A stretch of DNA of 64,000 nt from Acidovorax sp. A1169. GTDB lineage: Bacteria > Pseudomonadota > Gammaproteobacteria > Burkholderiales > Burkholderiaceae_C. The stretch covers positions 186,001-250,000 of the forward strand of contig NZ_JAUZDX010000004.1 in NCBI RefSeq assembly GCF_030704685.1. Direction: 5' to 3'. Below the pieces are notes generated by a model. The model saw nothing but the letters and a program-made list of their open reading frames with translations. It searched no databases and was not told where the DNA came from. Both the position numbers and the translations under genes were made by a program. Below, in pieces: positions 55,663-64,000 of this stretch. Each line of letters begins with the position of its first letter. The first letter of the stretch is position 1.

Positions 55663-56070
55663 ATGCACCGTGATCTCCCCTCCTTGCTGCGCGCCGCAGC
55701 CTGCAGCCTGCCCTTGCTCATGGGCTCTTCCACCGCCTTCGCCCAGGCCGGCGCCGCGTGCCGGCAAGGCGGTACGGTGGCCGAGACCAATGCCTGTGCA
55801 GTACAGGATTTTCAGGCGGCCGACACCACCATGGCCGTGCTCTACGGCGATGTGATGCGCGCCCTGTCGGCGCATGAGCGCCCCCAGCTGCGCCAGGAAC
55901 ACACGGCCTGGCTGCGCGCGCGCACCACGCAGTGCAAGCAGGCCACGCGAGCAGTGGAGCAGCAGCCCGAGGGCCCGCGGCTCTACCACGAGTGCCTGAC
56001 CCGCGAGACGCAGGAGCGCCGCAAAGGATTGATGCGCTGGCTGAGCATGGACAGCCCGGCAAAGCCCTGA
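55663..56070 (+). CDS. LprI-like (DUF1311) exported protein
   Basis: 135 aa with a signal peptide (LRAAACSLPLLMGSSTAFAQ) and a small Cys-bearing helical domain (CAVQDFQAADTTMAVLYGDVMRAL; LRARTTQCKQATRAVEQQP). DUF1311/LprI proteins inhibit lysozyme in some mycobacteria; here the function is unknown. It sits between mmsA and the acyl-CoA dehydrogenase. Confidence 0.8.
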   Translation: MHRDLPSLLRAAACSLPLLMGSSTAFAQAGAACRQGGTVAETNACAVQDFQAADTTMAVLYGDVMRALSAHERPQLRQEHTAWLRARTTQCKQATRAVEQQPEGPRLYHECLTRETQERRKGLMRWLSMDSPAKP

Positions 56071-56111
56071 CGCATGCACAGAACAACAAAGACGACAGCG
56101 AGACAGACACC

Positions 56112-57278
56112 ATGGACTTTGAGCTCTCCGAAGAACAACGCGCATTTGCCCAGACGGCCCGCGACTTTGCGCGGGCCGAGTTCGCGCCGTATGCTGCGCA
56201 CTGGGACGCCGAAGGCATCTTCCCCAAGGAGGCCATCGCCAAGGCCGGCGAGCTGGGCTTTTGTGGCCTGTACGCGCCCGAGGCTGCCGGTGGCCTGGCC
56301 CTGCCCCGGCTCGATGCCACGCTGGTCTTCGAGGAAATGGCGGCCGTGGACCCGTCCACCACGGCCTTCATCACCATCCACAACATGGCCACCTGGATGC
56401 TGGGCACCTGGGCCACGCCGGCCGTGCGCGACCACTGGGGGCCCCTGCTGACCACGGGCGAAAAGCTCGCCTCCTACTGCCTGACCGAGCCCGGAGCGGG
56501 CTCGGACGCGGCCTCGCTCAAGACCCGGGCCGAGCTGGTGGGCCACGAGTATGTGATCAACGGCTCCAAGGCCTTCATCTCGGGCGCGGGCGCCACCGAT
56601 GTGCTGGTGCTGATGGCGCGCACCGGCGATGCGGCCTCGGGCGCGGGGGGAATCTCGGCCTTCGTGGTGCCGGCCGATGCGCCGGGCGTCAGCTACGGCA
56701 AGAAGGAAGAGAAGATGGGCTGGAACAGCCAGCCCACGCGCACCATCAGCTTCGACAACGTGCACATCCCGGCCGACCATCTGCTCGGCCGCGAGGGTGA
56801 GGGTTTCAAGATCGCCATGAAGGGCCTGGACGGCGGGCGCATCAACATTGCCACCTGCTCGGTGGGCGCGGCCCAGGGCGCGCTCACGCAGGCCCAGCAG
56901 TACATGCACGACCGCAAGCAGTTCGGCAAGCCGATCGCGAGCTTCCAGGCGCTGCAGTTCAAGCTGGCCGACATGGCCACCGAACTCGTGGCCGCGCGCC
57001 AGATGGTGCGCATGGCCGCCAGCAAGCTCGATGCCGGCGACCCGAATGCAAGCACCTACTGCGCCATGGCCAAGCGCTTTGCCACCGATGCGGGCTTTAC
57101 AGTGTGCAACGAGGCCCTGCAGCTGCATGGCGGCTACGGCTATATCCGCGAGTACCCGCTGGAGCGCCTGCTGCGCGATGCGCGCGTGCACCAGATCCTG
57201 GAGGGCACAAACGAGATCATGCGCGTGATCATTGCGCGCCGCATGCTCGACGGCGATGCCCCTGACGTGATCCGCTGA
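56112..57278 (+). CDS. Acyl-CoA dehydrogenase, isobutyryl-CoA dehydrogenase-like
   Basis: 388-aa flavoprotein. DFELSEEQRAFAQTARDFARAE, YCLTEPGAGSDAASLKTRAE, GWNSQPTRTISFDNVHIP and the family signature GYGYIREYPLERLLRDARVHQILEGTNEI with the ACAD catalytic Glu. Location between mmsA and mmsB suggests isobutyryl-CoA to methacrylyl-CoA in valine catabolism; the actual chain preference is inferred. Confidence 0.93.
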   Translation: MDFELSEEQRAFAQTARDFARAEFAPYAAHWDAEGIFPKEAIAKAGELGFCGLYAPEAAGGLALPRLDATLVFEEMAAVDPSTTAFITIHNMATWMLGTWATPAVRDHWGPLLTTGEKLASYCLTEPGAGSDAASLKTRAELVGHEYVINGSKAFISGAGATDVLVLMARTGDAASGAGGISAFVVPADAPGVSYGKKEEKMGWNSQPTRTISFDNVHIPADHLLGREGEGFKIAMKGLDGGRINIATCSVGAAQGALTQAQQYMHDRKQFGKPIASFQALQFKLADMATELVAARQMVRMAASKLDAGDPNASTYCAMAKRFATDAGFTVCNEALQLHGGYGYIREYPLERLLRDARVHQILEGTNEIMRVIIARRMLDGDAPDVIR

Positions 57279-57291
57279 GCCCCCACGCAAC

Positions 57292-57747
57292 ATGCCAGCC
57301 CGCCCGCTCTCCGACGAGACCCTGCACCTGATCGACGCCGTGCGCACCGCGCTCGAAGCGCGCAGCGATGTGGATGAGCGCACCATGTTCGGCTGCCACT
57401 GCTTCTTCGTGGACGGCAAGCTGTGCATCGGCGTCAAGGGCGACGAGCTGCTGGTGCGCCTGCCACCCAGTCTCCACCAGGAGTTCCAGGAGATGCAGAA
57501 CACGCGCGAGCTCTCGCCTGGCGGCGGCATGAAGGGCTATTTCTGGATCGAGCCCAATGGCTACGCCACGCGGGCGCAGTGGAACTTCTGGGTGCAGGAG
57601 GCCCTGGCCTACAACCCGCTGGCGAAGGCCACACCCAAACGCAAGCCCGCAGCGGTGAAGACGACCAAGGCCGCAGCCAAGCAAAGCCCTGCCACCAAGA
57701 AGAAGCCTGCGGCCAAGCGCCACAGCATCTTCGAGGCCGACGACTGA
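57292..57747 (+). CDS. TfoX N-terminal domain protein
   Basis: 151 aa. TfoX-N fold: IDAVRTALEARSDVDERTMFGCHCFFVDGKLCIGVKGDELLVRLPP, TRELSPGGGMKGYFWIEPNGYAT. Lys/Pro/Ala-rich tail (about 45 residues) may bind nucleic acid. It is 13 bp after the acyl-CoA dehydrogenase, so it is co-transcribed, but function is unknown. Confidence 0.85.
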   Translation: MPARPLSDETLHLIDAVRTALEARSDVDERTMFGCHCFFVDGKLCIGVKGDELLVRLPPSLHQEFQEMQNTRELSPGGGMKGYFWIEPNGYATRAQWNFWVQEALAYNPLAKATPKRKPAAVKTTKAAAKQSPATKKKPAAKRHSIFEADD

Positions 57748-57771
57748 ACCGCCGCCCAGGAAGCCACCACC

Positions 57772-58164
57772 ATGCCACTTCGCATCGTTCGCCTCGGCAC
57801 GCCGCGCGCCCCCAGTGAAGGCACCCGCATCGGCACCGTGCGCCGGCCGCCACGCGGCGTGCCCAAGGCCGAGTTCGGCAGCCAGAACTGGTACGACGTG
57901 TGGTACCCGCTGCTCTCACCGAGCGCCGAACTCATGGCCCAGGGGCAGCAGGCGCAGAGCGACCAGGAGTGGCAAGCCTTCGTCAAACACTTCCGCAAGG
58001 AGCTCGCCCAGCCCGAGGCCAGCCGAACGCTGGACCTGCTGGCCACCCTGTCGCACCACGGCGCCATGTCGGTCGGCTGCTACTGCGAGAGCGAGGCGCG
58101 CTGCCACCGCTCCGTGCTGCGTGAGGAACTTGCCAGCCGGGGCGCGGACATCGCCACGGATTGA
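57772..58164 (+). CDS. DUF488 family protein
   Basis: 130 aa. RIVRLGTPRAPSEGTRIGTVRRPPRGVPKAEFGSQNWYDVWYPLLSPS and CYCESEARCHRSVLREELASRG match DUF488. It is 24 bp after the TfoX-like gene and 40 bp before mmsB. Function unknown. Confidence 0.85.
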   Translation: MPLRIVRLGTPRAPSEGTRIGTVRRPPRGVPKAEFGSQNWYDVWYPLLSPSAELMAQGQQAQSDQEWQAFVKHFRKELAQPEASRTLDLLATLSHHGAMSVGCYCESEARCHRSVLREELASRGADIATD

Positions 58165-58204
58165 CCCCCTTTCCACATCACAACGACACCAAGGAGATAC
58201 GAAC

Positions 58205-59092
58205 ATGAAAATCGCATTCATCGGTCTGGGCAACATGGGTGGCCCCATGGCCGTCAACCTGCACAAGGCAGGCCACGAAGTCCGGGCCTTCGACCTTTCG
58301 CAGCCCGCGCGCGACAAGCTGGCCGCCGATGGCGTGGCCATCGCAGCCGATGCCTCAGCCGCCGTGCAGAGCGCCGAAGTCGTCATCAGCATGCTGCCCG
58401 CCAGTCAGCATGTGGACAGCCTGTTCCTGGGCCAGGGCGCGCTGCTGGCCCAGCTGCCGGCCGGCACACTGGTGATCGACTGCTCCACCATCGCCGCCGC
58501 GACCTCGCGCAAGGTGGCCGAGGCCGCCAAGGCCAAGGGCGTGGCCTTCATCGACGCGCCGGTATCGGGCGGCACGGGCGGCGCCATTGCCGGCACGCTG
58601 ACCTTCATGGTCGGCGGCGACGAGGCCGACCTGGAGCGTGCTCGCCCCGTGCTCGAGAAGATGGGCGCCAATATCTTCCACGCCGGTGGCGTGGGTGCGG
58701 GCCAGACGGCCAAGATCTGCAACAACATGCTGCTGGGCATCCTGATGGCAGGCACCAGCGAAGCGATTGCCCTGGGTGTCGCCAATGGCCTGGACCCCAA
58801 AGTGCTGTCGGAGATCATGCGCCGCAGCTCGGGCGGCAACTGGGCGCTGGAAAAGTACAACCCCATGCCCGGCGTGATGGAGACCGCACCCGCCAGCAAG
58901 GGCTACGCCGGCGGCTTCGGCACCGACCTGATGCTCAAGGACCTGGGCCTGGCACAGGAGAACGCCGCCGCCGTGAAGGCTGCCACGCCCCTGGGTGGCC
59001 TGGCGCGCAACCTGTATGCGGCGCACAGCCTGGCGGGCCATGGCGCGCTGGACTTCTCGAGCATCATCAAGTCGGTGCAGAAAAAGGGCTGA
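58205..59092 (+). CDS. mmsB: 3-hydroxyisobutyrate dehydrogenase
   Basis: 295 aa. Oxidises 3-hydroxyisobutyrate to methylmalonate semialdehyde, substrate of MmsA. Rossmann IAFIGLGNMGGPMAVNL; catalytic region FIDAPVSGGTGGAIAGTLTFMVGG and Lys in GAGQTAKICNNMLL, with KDLGLAQENA. Upstream GGAG ribosome site. Completes the valine steps here. Confidence 0.96.
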   Translation: MKIAFIGLGNMGGPMAVNLHKAGHEVRAFDLSQPARDKLAADGVAIAADASAAVQSAEVVISMLPASQHVDSLFLGQGALLAQLPAGTLVIDCSTIAAATSRKVAEAAKAKGVAFIDAPVSGGTGGAIAGTLTFMVGGDEADLERARPVLEKMGANIFHAGGVGAGQTAKICNNMLLGILMAGTSEAIALGVANGLDPKVLSEIMRRSSGGNWALEKYNPMPGVMETAPASKGYAGGFGTDLMLKDLGLAQENAAAVKAATPLGGLARNLYAAHSLAGHGALDFSSIIKSVQKKG

Positions 59093-59133
59093 TGTCCTGA
59101 CGGACTGCGCCGGCCAGCCTTGTCCGGTGCAGC

Positions 59134-59673
59134 TCAGCCCCCGCGCGGGTTGAGCACCATGCTGTCGCGCTTGATCTCCACGTCGAACTGGCGCAGGAAG
59201 TTCTGGCCCAGCAGCGCATCGTCCTCGCTCTCGCCGGTATAGCCCGTGCCCACGCGCAGGCCAGCGACCTCCAGGTTGCGCACCGTCACCGACTGCGATG
59301 GGGTCACCCTCCCCTCGCGGTTGCCATTGGCCGTGCGGAAGGTGGTAGGCACACCGCCCGTGAGGCCTGCCTTCTTGGCCACCGCATCGGTCACTGCGAT
59401 CAGGCTCGCGCCCGTGTCCACCATGAAGTTCACCGGCACCCCGTTGACGGTGCCCGCCACGCGGAAATGGCCATCGTTGTGGCGCGGTATCACCAGCGAG
59501 CCGGTGGAGGTGACCGTGGCGCCGCGCGGCGCCATGAACTGCTTCATGCCGAAGTACAGAAGCCCCATGACCACCAGCCAGAAGGCCAGGATGGCCAGGG
59601 TGTTGGTGCGCAGTGCGCGGCGCGTCTGGTCGTCCGCTGGGGATGGTCGCTGGTAGTCGTGTTCTTCGCCCAT
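59134..59673 (-). CDS. Retropepsin-like aspartic protease, membrane-anchored (TIGR02281-type)
   Basis: 179 aa. One transmembrane segment near residues 25-45 (AILAFWLVVMGLLYFG), then the pepsin-like domain: GTVNGVPVNFMVDTGASLIAVTDAVAKKAG with the DTGA catalytic motif, and LLGQNFLRQF. Active as a dimer in the family. ATG at 59673 was preferred to a TTG further upstream. Function unknown. Confidence 0.85.
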   Translation of the reverse strand: MGEEHDYQRPSPADDQTRRALRTNTLAILAFWLVVMGLLYFGMKQFMAPRGATVTSTGSLVIPRHNDGHFRVAGTVNGVPVNFMVDTGASLIAVTDAVAKKAGLTGGVPTTFRTANGNREGRVTPSQSVTVRNLEVAGLRVGTGYTGESEDDALLGQNFLRQFDVEIKRDSMVLNPRGG

Positions 59674-59746
59674 GGGCCTGGCATTCAAATGCAGAGCCCC
59701 AAATCATAGGGCAGGTGCGGACCGCCGCCGGGCGGCAATGCCCTCA

Positions 59747-62700
59747 TCAGTTGGTGGGCTGCAGGCCGCGCAGGAACTGCTGCTCGAACACATCGGCCGG
59801 CACGGGCCGGCTGTAGAGAAAGCCCTGGATCTCGTCGCAGCCCAGCAGTGCCAGCAGGCGCGACTGCTCCTCGGTCTCCACCCCCTCGGCCACGACCTTG
59901 AGCCCCAGCGAATGGCCCAGGTTGATGATGGTGGACACCAGCGCGCTGCCCTGGGGGCCGGCGGCGATGTGCAGGATGAACGAGCGGTCGATCTTGAGCG
60001 TGTCGAGCGGCAGCCGGGCCAGGTAGCTCAGCGAGGAAAACCCGGTGCCGAAGTCGTCCATGGCCACGGTGATGCCCATCTCGCGGATGGCATGCAGGCT
60101 CTGGGTGCTGTGCTGCACGTCGTCCATCACCATGCTCTCGGTGATCTCCAGCTCCAGCCCGGCAGCGGCCTGTGGGCCGTGCGCCACGGCCGAGCGCACC
60201 TGCTCGATGAAGCCCCGGTGGCGCAGTTGCAGGAAGGAGACGTTCACCGCCACCCGTATCGGCGCCAGGCCTGCGGCGCGCCAGCGCAGGTTGTCGGCCA
60301 GCGCCTGGCCCAGGGCCCAGCGGCCCACGTCGTAGATCAGGCCGGTCTCTTCGAGGATGGGGATGAACTGCCCCGGCGGCACCAGGCCGCGCCGCGGGTC
60401 GTTCCAGCGGATCAGGGCCTCGGCACCGGTCACCTCGCCGCTGGCCAGGTGGAGCTTGGGCTGGTAGTGCAGCACGAACTCGCCGCGCTCGAGCGCTTCG
60501 CGCAGGTGGTTCTCCAGACTCAGCGCCTCGGCCACGCGCAGGTTCATCTCCGAGGTGTAGAACATCAGAGCATCGGCCGAGGCCTTGGCCTTCTTGAGCG
60601 CGGCCTCGGCATTGCGCAGCAGCGCCTCGGCATCACCACCATCCATGGGGAACAGGGAAACGCCCGCCTTGGCGGTGATGCGCAGCTCCTGCGTGCCCAG
60701 TTGGAAGGGCTCATCGAAGCAGGCGCGCATCAGGTGGTCCACGGCCATGGCCACCGCGCTCGCATCGCGCGCCTCGCACACGGCCACGCCGAAGCTGTTG
60801 ACGCCAATGCGCGCCAGCATGTCCATCGCACTGGCATGCAACTGCAGGCGCTGCGCCACCAGCTTGAGCAGCTCGTCGCCCAGCGAGCGCCCCAGCGTGT
60901 CGTTGACGATGCGAAAGCGGTTCACGTCGATCAGCGCCACCCCCAGGAAGGGAGCACCCTGCGGCCGGTGGCCCTCGCGCGCGCGCATGTGCTGGTTCAC
61001 GCGGTCCAGAAACAGCGTGCGGTTGGGCAAGGTGGTGATGTCGTCGTAGTAGGCCAGGTAGTTCAGGCGATCGGATTTCTCGAGGTGGTCGAGCGCAAAG
61101 CTGATGTCGCCGGCCAGCTCACCCAGGAGCTTCATCTCGGTGGCATCGAAGAAGCTGGCCTCGTCGGAAAACAGCGCCATCACGCCCACCACCTCGTGTG
61201 CCACCAACAAGGGCAGCACTGCCAGGGAGGCCACCGAGCGGGCCAGCAGCCTGGCCGGCAGCAGCACGCGGGGATCGCCCTCGACCCGGTCGCAAACCAC
61301 GGCGCGCTTTTCGCGCACCACCGTGGCCGTCAGGCTGTAGATGCCCGAGGGCTCGTCCGCATACGACAGGCGGCCGGCAAGGTCGTCGAAGAAGTCTGGG
61401 TCGGTGCCGGCGATGGCCATGGGAATCACTTGCTGCGCCGCCCGGTCGACCCGGCCGATCCAGGCCATGCGGAACTGCCCGTGCCGTACCGCGATGTCGC
61501 AGGACTGGGCAAACAGCTCCTGGCGGCTGCGCATGCGCACCAGCAGCGTGCTGATGCCACTGAGCACCGCATAGACCCGGTTGAGGCGCTTGATCTTGTG
61601 CTCGGCCTCGCGCCGCTCGGTGATGTCCTCGCCCAGGCAGGCGATGCCCATGGCCTCGCCATCGACGGAGCGCAGCACCGTGTTGTTCCAGTACACCAGC
61701 CGGCGCCCGCCGGACCGCGTAAGGATTTCCTGCTCGAAATGCCAGACGGCCGGCCGGTCGGCCAGCATGTCCTCGAACCCCCGCTGCATGCCGTCCATGC
61801 CCGGCGGCAGGAACAGCTCGAACCAGTTGCGCCCGAAGATCTCGCCGCGCTCCCAGCCCGTCAGGCGCAGCAGGCAGTCGTTGCAGTAGGTGATGCAGCC
61901 GTTGCGGTCCAGCATCAGCGAGGCCATCTCGACCTTGTCGAGCAGTTCGTTGAAGCGCCGGTCGCTCTCGCGCAGTGCTTCTTCGGCCCGCTTTTGCGCC
62001 GTGACATCCTGGATGGTGTTGAACCAGCGAAGGCCTTCGCCAGCGCCGCCTTCGCCCGGCAGCGGGTCCATCACCTGGCGCAGGTGCAAGAGCGCCCCAT
62101 CGGCGCGCCACAGGCGGTAGGTGAAGTCCATGCGCAGGCCTTCGCGCACCGCCTGCAAGGCCATGCTGCGCACCAGAGCACGGTCGTCGGCATACACCAT
62201 GCCGATCCATTCCCGAGCAGATGCCGGCATGGTGTTCGGATCGCGCCGCAGCATCTGCGCCAGCGTGGCGGGCCAGCTCTCGAACTGGCCGCCCGGTCCG
62301 CTGATGATGTGCGTGATCTTGGCCAGCAACTGGGCCCGGTGCAGCCCGGCCTCGCTGGCACGCAGTTCCTCCAGCGCCCGGCGCCGCTCGATCACCTCGA
62401 TGTGCAGCTGCTCTGCATGGCGCTGCACCTCCAGGTAGAGGCTGCCGTTTTCATAGATGCGCCCCACCTGGGCCGCCAGGATGGACAGGATGCGCTCGTC
62501 CTCGGCACTGAAGTGGTCGGCCCCCTCCTTGTTGGCCAGGCAGATCCAGCCGTAGGACGAGGCCAGCGAGGTGACCGGCGCCTCCAGGGCGCAGTACAGC
62601 GGCGGGTAGCCCGGCGGCAGGCCCGCCATGGTGGGGTCGCCGCCGGGGTTGAGCAGCCGCTGCGAGCGGCGCTCCGTCTGCAGCCGCCCCAGCAGGCCTG

Positions 62701-63400
62701 ACGAGGCATCGGGCGCAGGCAGCGACCGTGCCAGCACCGGGTCGATGCCACTGGTGCACACCAACGACGCATCGCCCGGCTTGCGCACGGCGCACAGCAC
62801 GGCGTACTGGGCGCCGATGAGTTCGCGCGCCCCGGTGCAGACCTTGTTGAGCAGCATGGCCGGGTCACGCTCGGACGCCAGCTGCAGATTGAGCTCGGTG
62901 AGCGCCGCCAGCCGGCGGTTGGTGGCCTCCAGCTCCACCACGTTGCCCCGCAGCTTGTCGGTCACCAGGCGCAGGTGCTGGGATCGGAAGGCCGGCTCCA
63001 CTACCCGGGGCGCGCCCTCGGGGCCGCGTTCCGCCTGCGCCAGCGTGCGTTCGATGGCGCGCAGGATGTCCTGCGGCTCGCAGGGCTTGACCAGCACCTC
63101 CGAGACGCCTCCCGCCAGTGCCAGGCTGCGCGCCTCCTCGCCCTGGTAGTGGGCGCTGTAGAAGATGACGCGCGTGCCCGCCAGCGCAGCGTCGGCTCGC
63201 AGCTGGCGCACGAACTCGTAGCCATCCATGGTCGGCATAAGGATGTCCGAGATCACCAGCGCCGGCCGCTCGGCGCGCGCCAGGGCCAACGCCTGCGCAC
63301 CGTCCACGGCCTCCAGGGCCTCATGGCCGCCATGCCGCACGAGCGTGACGATCAGGGCCCGGTTGGGGGCCTGGTCGTCCACGACGAGGATCTTTGCCAT
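59747..63400 (-). CDS. Multi-sensor c-di-GMP phosphodiesterase (REC-GAF-PAS-PAS-GAF-GGDEF-EAL)
   Basis: 1217 aa, cytoplasmic. REC domain at 1-120 with Asp52 as phosphoacceptor and Lys105; GAF about 170-320; PAS about 350-460 and 480-600; GAF about 610-770; GGDEF about 780-940 with the motif replaced by GVNSF (866-870), so likely inactive as a cyclase; EAL about 965-1207 with EAL (994-996) and DDFGTG (1115-1120) intact, suggesting c-di-GMP hydrolysis. Its stop lies 74 bp from the retropepsin gene. A response regulator and a kinase precede it, so it likely receives phosphate from that system. Confidence 0.93.
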   Translation of the reverse strand: MAKILVVDDQAPNRALIVTLVRHGGHEALEAVDGAQALALARAERPALVISDILMPTMDGYEFVRQLRADAALAGTRVIFYSAHYQGEEARSLALAGGVSEVLVKPCEPQDILRAIERTLAQAERGPEGAPRVVEPAFRSQHLRLVTDKLRGNVVELEATNRRLAALTELNLQLASERDPAMLLNKVCTGARELIGAQYAVLCAVRKPGDASLVCTSGIDPVLARSLPAPDASSGLLGRLQTERRSQRLLNPGGDPTMAGLPPGYPPLYCALEAPVTSLASSYGWICLANKEGADHFSAEDERILSILAAQVGRIYENGSLYLEVQRHAEQLHIEVIERRRALEELRASEAGLHRAQLLAKITHIISGPGGQFESWPATLAQMLRRDPNTMPASAREWIGMVYADDRALVRSMALQAVREGLRMDFTYRLWRADGALLHLRQVMDPLPGEGGAGEGLRWFNTIQDVTAQKRAEEALRESDRRFNELLDKVEMASLMLDRNGCITYCNDCLLRLTGWERGEIFGRNWFELFLPPGMDGMQRGFEDMLADRPAVWHFEQEILTRSGGRRLVYWNNTVLRSVDGEAMGIACLGEDITERREAEHKIKRLNRVYAVLSGISTLLVRMRSRQELFAQSCDIAVRHGQFRMAWIGRVDRAAQQVIPMAIAGTDPDFFDDLAGRLSYADEPSGIYSLTATVVREKRAVVCDRVEGDPRVLLPARLLARSVASLAVLPLLVAHEVVGVMALFSDEASFFDATEMKLLGELAGDISFALDHLEKSDRLNYLAYYDDITTLPNRTLFLDRVNQHMRAREGHRPQGAPFLGVALIDVNRFRIVNDTLGRSLGDELLKLVAQRLQLHASAMDMLARIGVNSFGVAVCEARDASAVAMAVDHLMRACFDEPFQLGTQELRITAKAGVSLFPMDGGDAEALLRNAEAALKKAKASADALMFYTSEMNLRVAEALSLENHLREALERGEFVLHYQPKLHLASGEVTGAEALIRWNDPRRGLVPPGQFIPILEETGLIYDVGRWALGQALADNLRWRAAGLAPIRVAVNVSFLQLRHRGFIEQVRSAVAHGPQAAAGLELEITESMVMDDVQHSTQSLHAIREMGITVAMDDFGTGFSSLSYLARLPLDTLKIDRSFILHIAAGPQGSALVSTIINLGHSLGLKVVAEGVETEEQSRLLALLGCDEIQGFLYSRPVPADVFEQQFLRGLQPTN

Positions 63401-63425
63401 GGCTGCCGCCCTCCTTGCTTGTTGA

Positions 63426-63821
63426 TCATCGCGGCGGGCGTACCGCCCGCGATGCCGGCGAGAGATAGGCCTCGACCTGGCGCACGAAGCGCTCCGGGTC
63501 GATGGGCTTGGAGATGTGGTCCTGGAAGCCCACCTCCAGCGCCTTCTCCCGGTCTCCGGGCATGGAAAAAGCCGTCACGGCGACCAGCGGAGCCCGGCGC
63601 CAGCCGGGGTCCGCATGCAGCAGCCGGGCCACCTCGTAGCCATCCATGACCGGCATCTGCAGGTCCGACAGGATGAGATCGGGCCAATGCTCCAGCGCGG
63701 CGCGCACGCCCTCGCGACCGTTGGACGCGCTGTGCACGCGGTAGCCATCGGCCTCCAGCAGGTACACCAGCAGCATGCGGCTGGCTTCGTCGTCTTCTAT
63801 GACCAGGATGCAGGCGACCAT
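63426..63821 (-). CDS. Single-domain response regulator
   Basis: 131 aa, receiver only. Acidic pocket EDDEASRM, phosphoacceptor Asp in LILSDLQMPVMDGYE, signalling Lys in HISKPIDPERFV. 25 bp before the EAL protein and 2 bp after the kinase stop. It would relay phosphate from the kinase. No output domain. Confidence 0.94.
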   Translation of the reverse strand: MVACILVIEDDEASRMLLVYLLEADGYRVHSASNGREGVRAALEHWPDLILSDLQMPVMDGYEVARLLHADPGWRRAPLVAVTAFSMPGDREKALEVGFQDHISKPIDPERFVRQVEAYLSPASRAVRPPR

Positions 63822-63823
63822 GG

Positions 63824-64000
63824 CTATGTACCTGGAAGTTCGAGGGTGAACGTACTGCCCTCGCCGGGCCGGCTGTGCAGCGTGATGTCGCCGCCCAGCG
63901 CCTGGGCGAGCTTGCGGCTCAGGTGCAGGCCCAGGCCCGAGCCCTCCTGGTTCCGCTCGGCACCCTCCACCCGGGAGAACGGCTCGAACAGCCGCGACTG
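63824..64000 (-). CDS. Histidine kinase, C-terminal fragment at window edge
   Basis: Minus-strand frame entering from the right: [20 protein letters not shown] and [16 protein letters not shown] then [12 protein letters not shown], the G2-box/ATP-lid end of a HATPase_c domain. It stops at 63824. Kinase, response regulator and EAL protein form one unit. Confidence 0.9.
   Translation of the reverse strand, partial: QSRLFEPFSRVEGAERNQEGSGLGLHLSRKLAQALGGDITLHSRPGEGSTFTLELPGT

Noticed and set aside
59672..62701. Long plus-strand open frame over the EAL protein
   Set aside because: Antisense shadow; the minus strand carries the complete domain series.

Overview
The window is a high-GC betaproteobacterial chromosome segment, most like Comamonadaceae (Acidovorax/Delftia/Comamonas type). 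The grounds are the product sequences, the abundance of Bug-type solute-binding proteins, the rimP-nusA-infB-rbfA-truB order, the smpB//ratA-rnfH arrangement and an intergenic repeat of a type I recall from this family. No tRNA, rRNA or CRISPR array was recognised.

Layout. 1-3.6 kb: an M14 aspartoacylase-like amidohydrolase (cut by the left edge), a Bug binding protein, a divergent RpiR regulator and an exported intradiol dioxygenase. 3.6-10.5 kb: an accessory zone that ends at the 3' end of guaA. It holds a toxin-antitoxin remnant, the tail of what looks like a TonB receptor, two lipoproteins, the right end of an IS3-family element, and an intact, more A/T-rich gene pair encoding an AAA+ ATPase and a subtilisin-like protease (IetA/IetS type, known as an antiphage and plasmid-stability module). 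10.5-16.7 kb: guaA and guaB with a PIN-toxin/Phd-antitoxin pair between them, a DUF4124 protein, rnfH, ratA and smpB. 16.7-23 kb: an alpha/beta hydrolase with divergent AraC regulator, a Lipoprotein_15-ECF sigma-anti-sigma operon, and an enoyl-CoA hydratase/HIBYL-CoA hydrolase family enzyme coupled to a DMT exporter. 23-31.5 kb: the translation operon rimP-nusA-infB-rbfA-truB-typA, whose leader has a promoter followed at once by an intrinsic terminator. 31.6-36.5 kb: an SNF2 helicase, a 161-bp wholly palindromic MITE-like element, a thioredoxin-fold protein and a small HTH protein. 36.5-41 kb: divergent sugar-acid genes (Bug protein and lactonase; Bug protein and KdgD) around a GntR/FCD-type operator. 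41-45 kb: an NTF2-fold lipoprotein, a 2-hydroxyacid dehydrogenase, an M20 peptidase and a ketopantoate reductase. 45-50.5 kb: a MarR-controlled tripartite efflux operon. 50.5-53.8 kb: small proteins, a thioesterase, a NUDIX hydrolase and a LysR regulator. 53.9-59.1 kb: valine-catabolism genes (mmsA, an acyl-CoA dehydrogenase, mmsB) interspersed with small unrelated genes. 59.1-64 kb: a retropepsin-like protease, a 1217-residue REC-GAF-PAS-GGDEF-EAL protein, a response regulator and the end of a histidine kinase.

Working together. The translation operon, guaBA and smpB are housekeeping genes. The catabolic genes point to a versatile heterotroph that uses sugar acids, branched-chain amino acids and aromatic-type compounds. 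The most interesting parts are the ATPase-protease defence-type locus beside guaA, the attenuator-like leader of the nusA operon and the palindromic mobile element.
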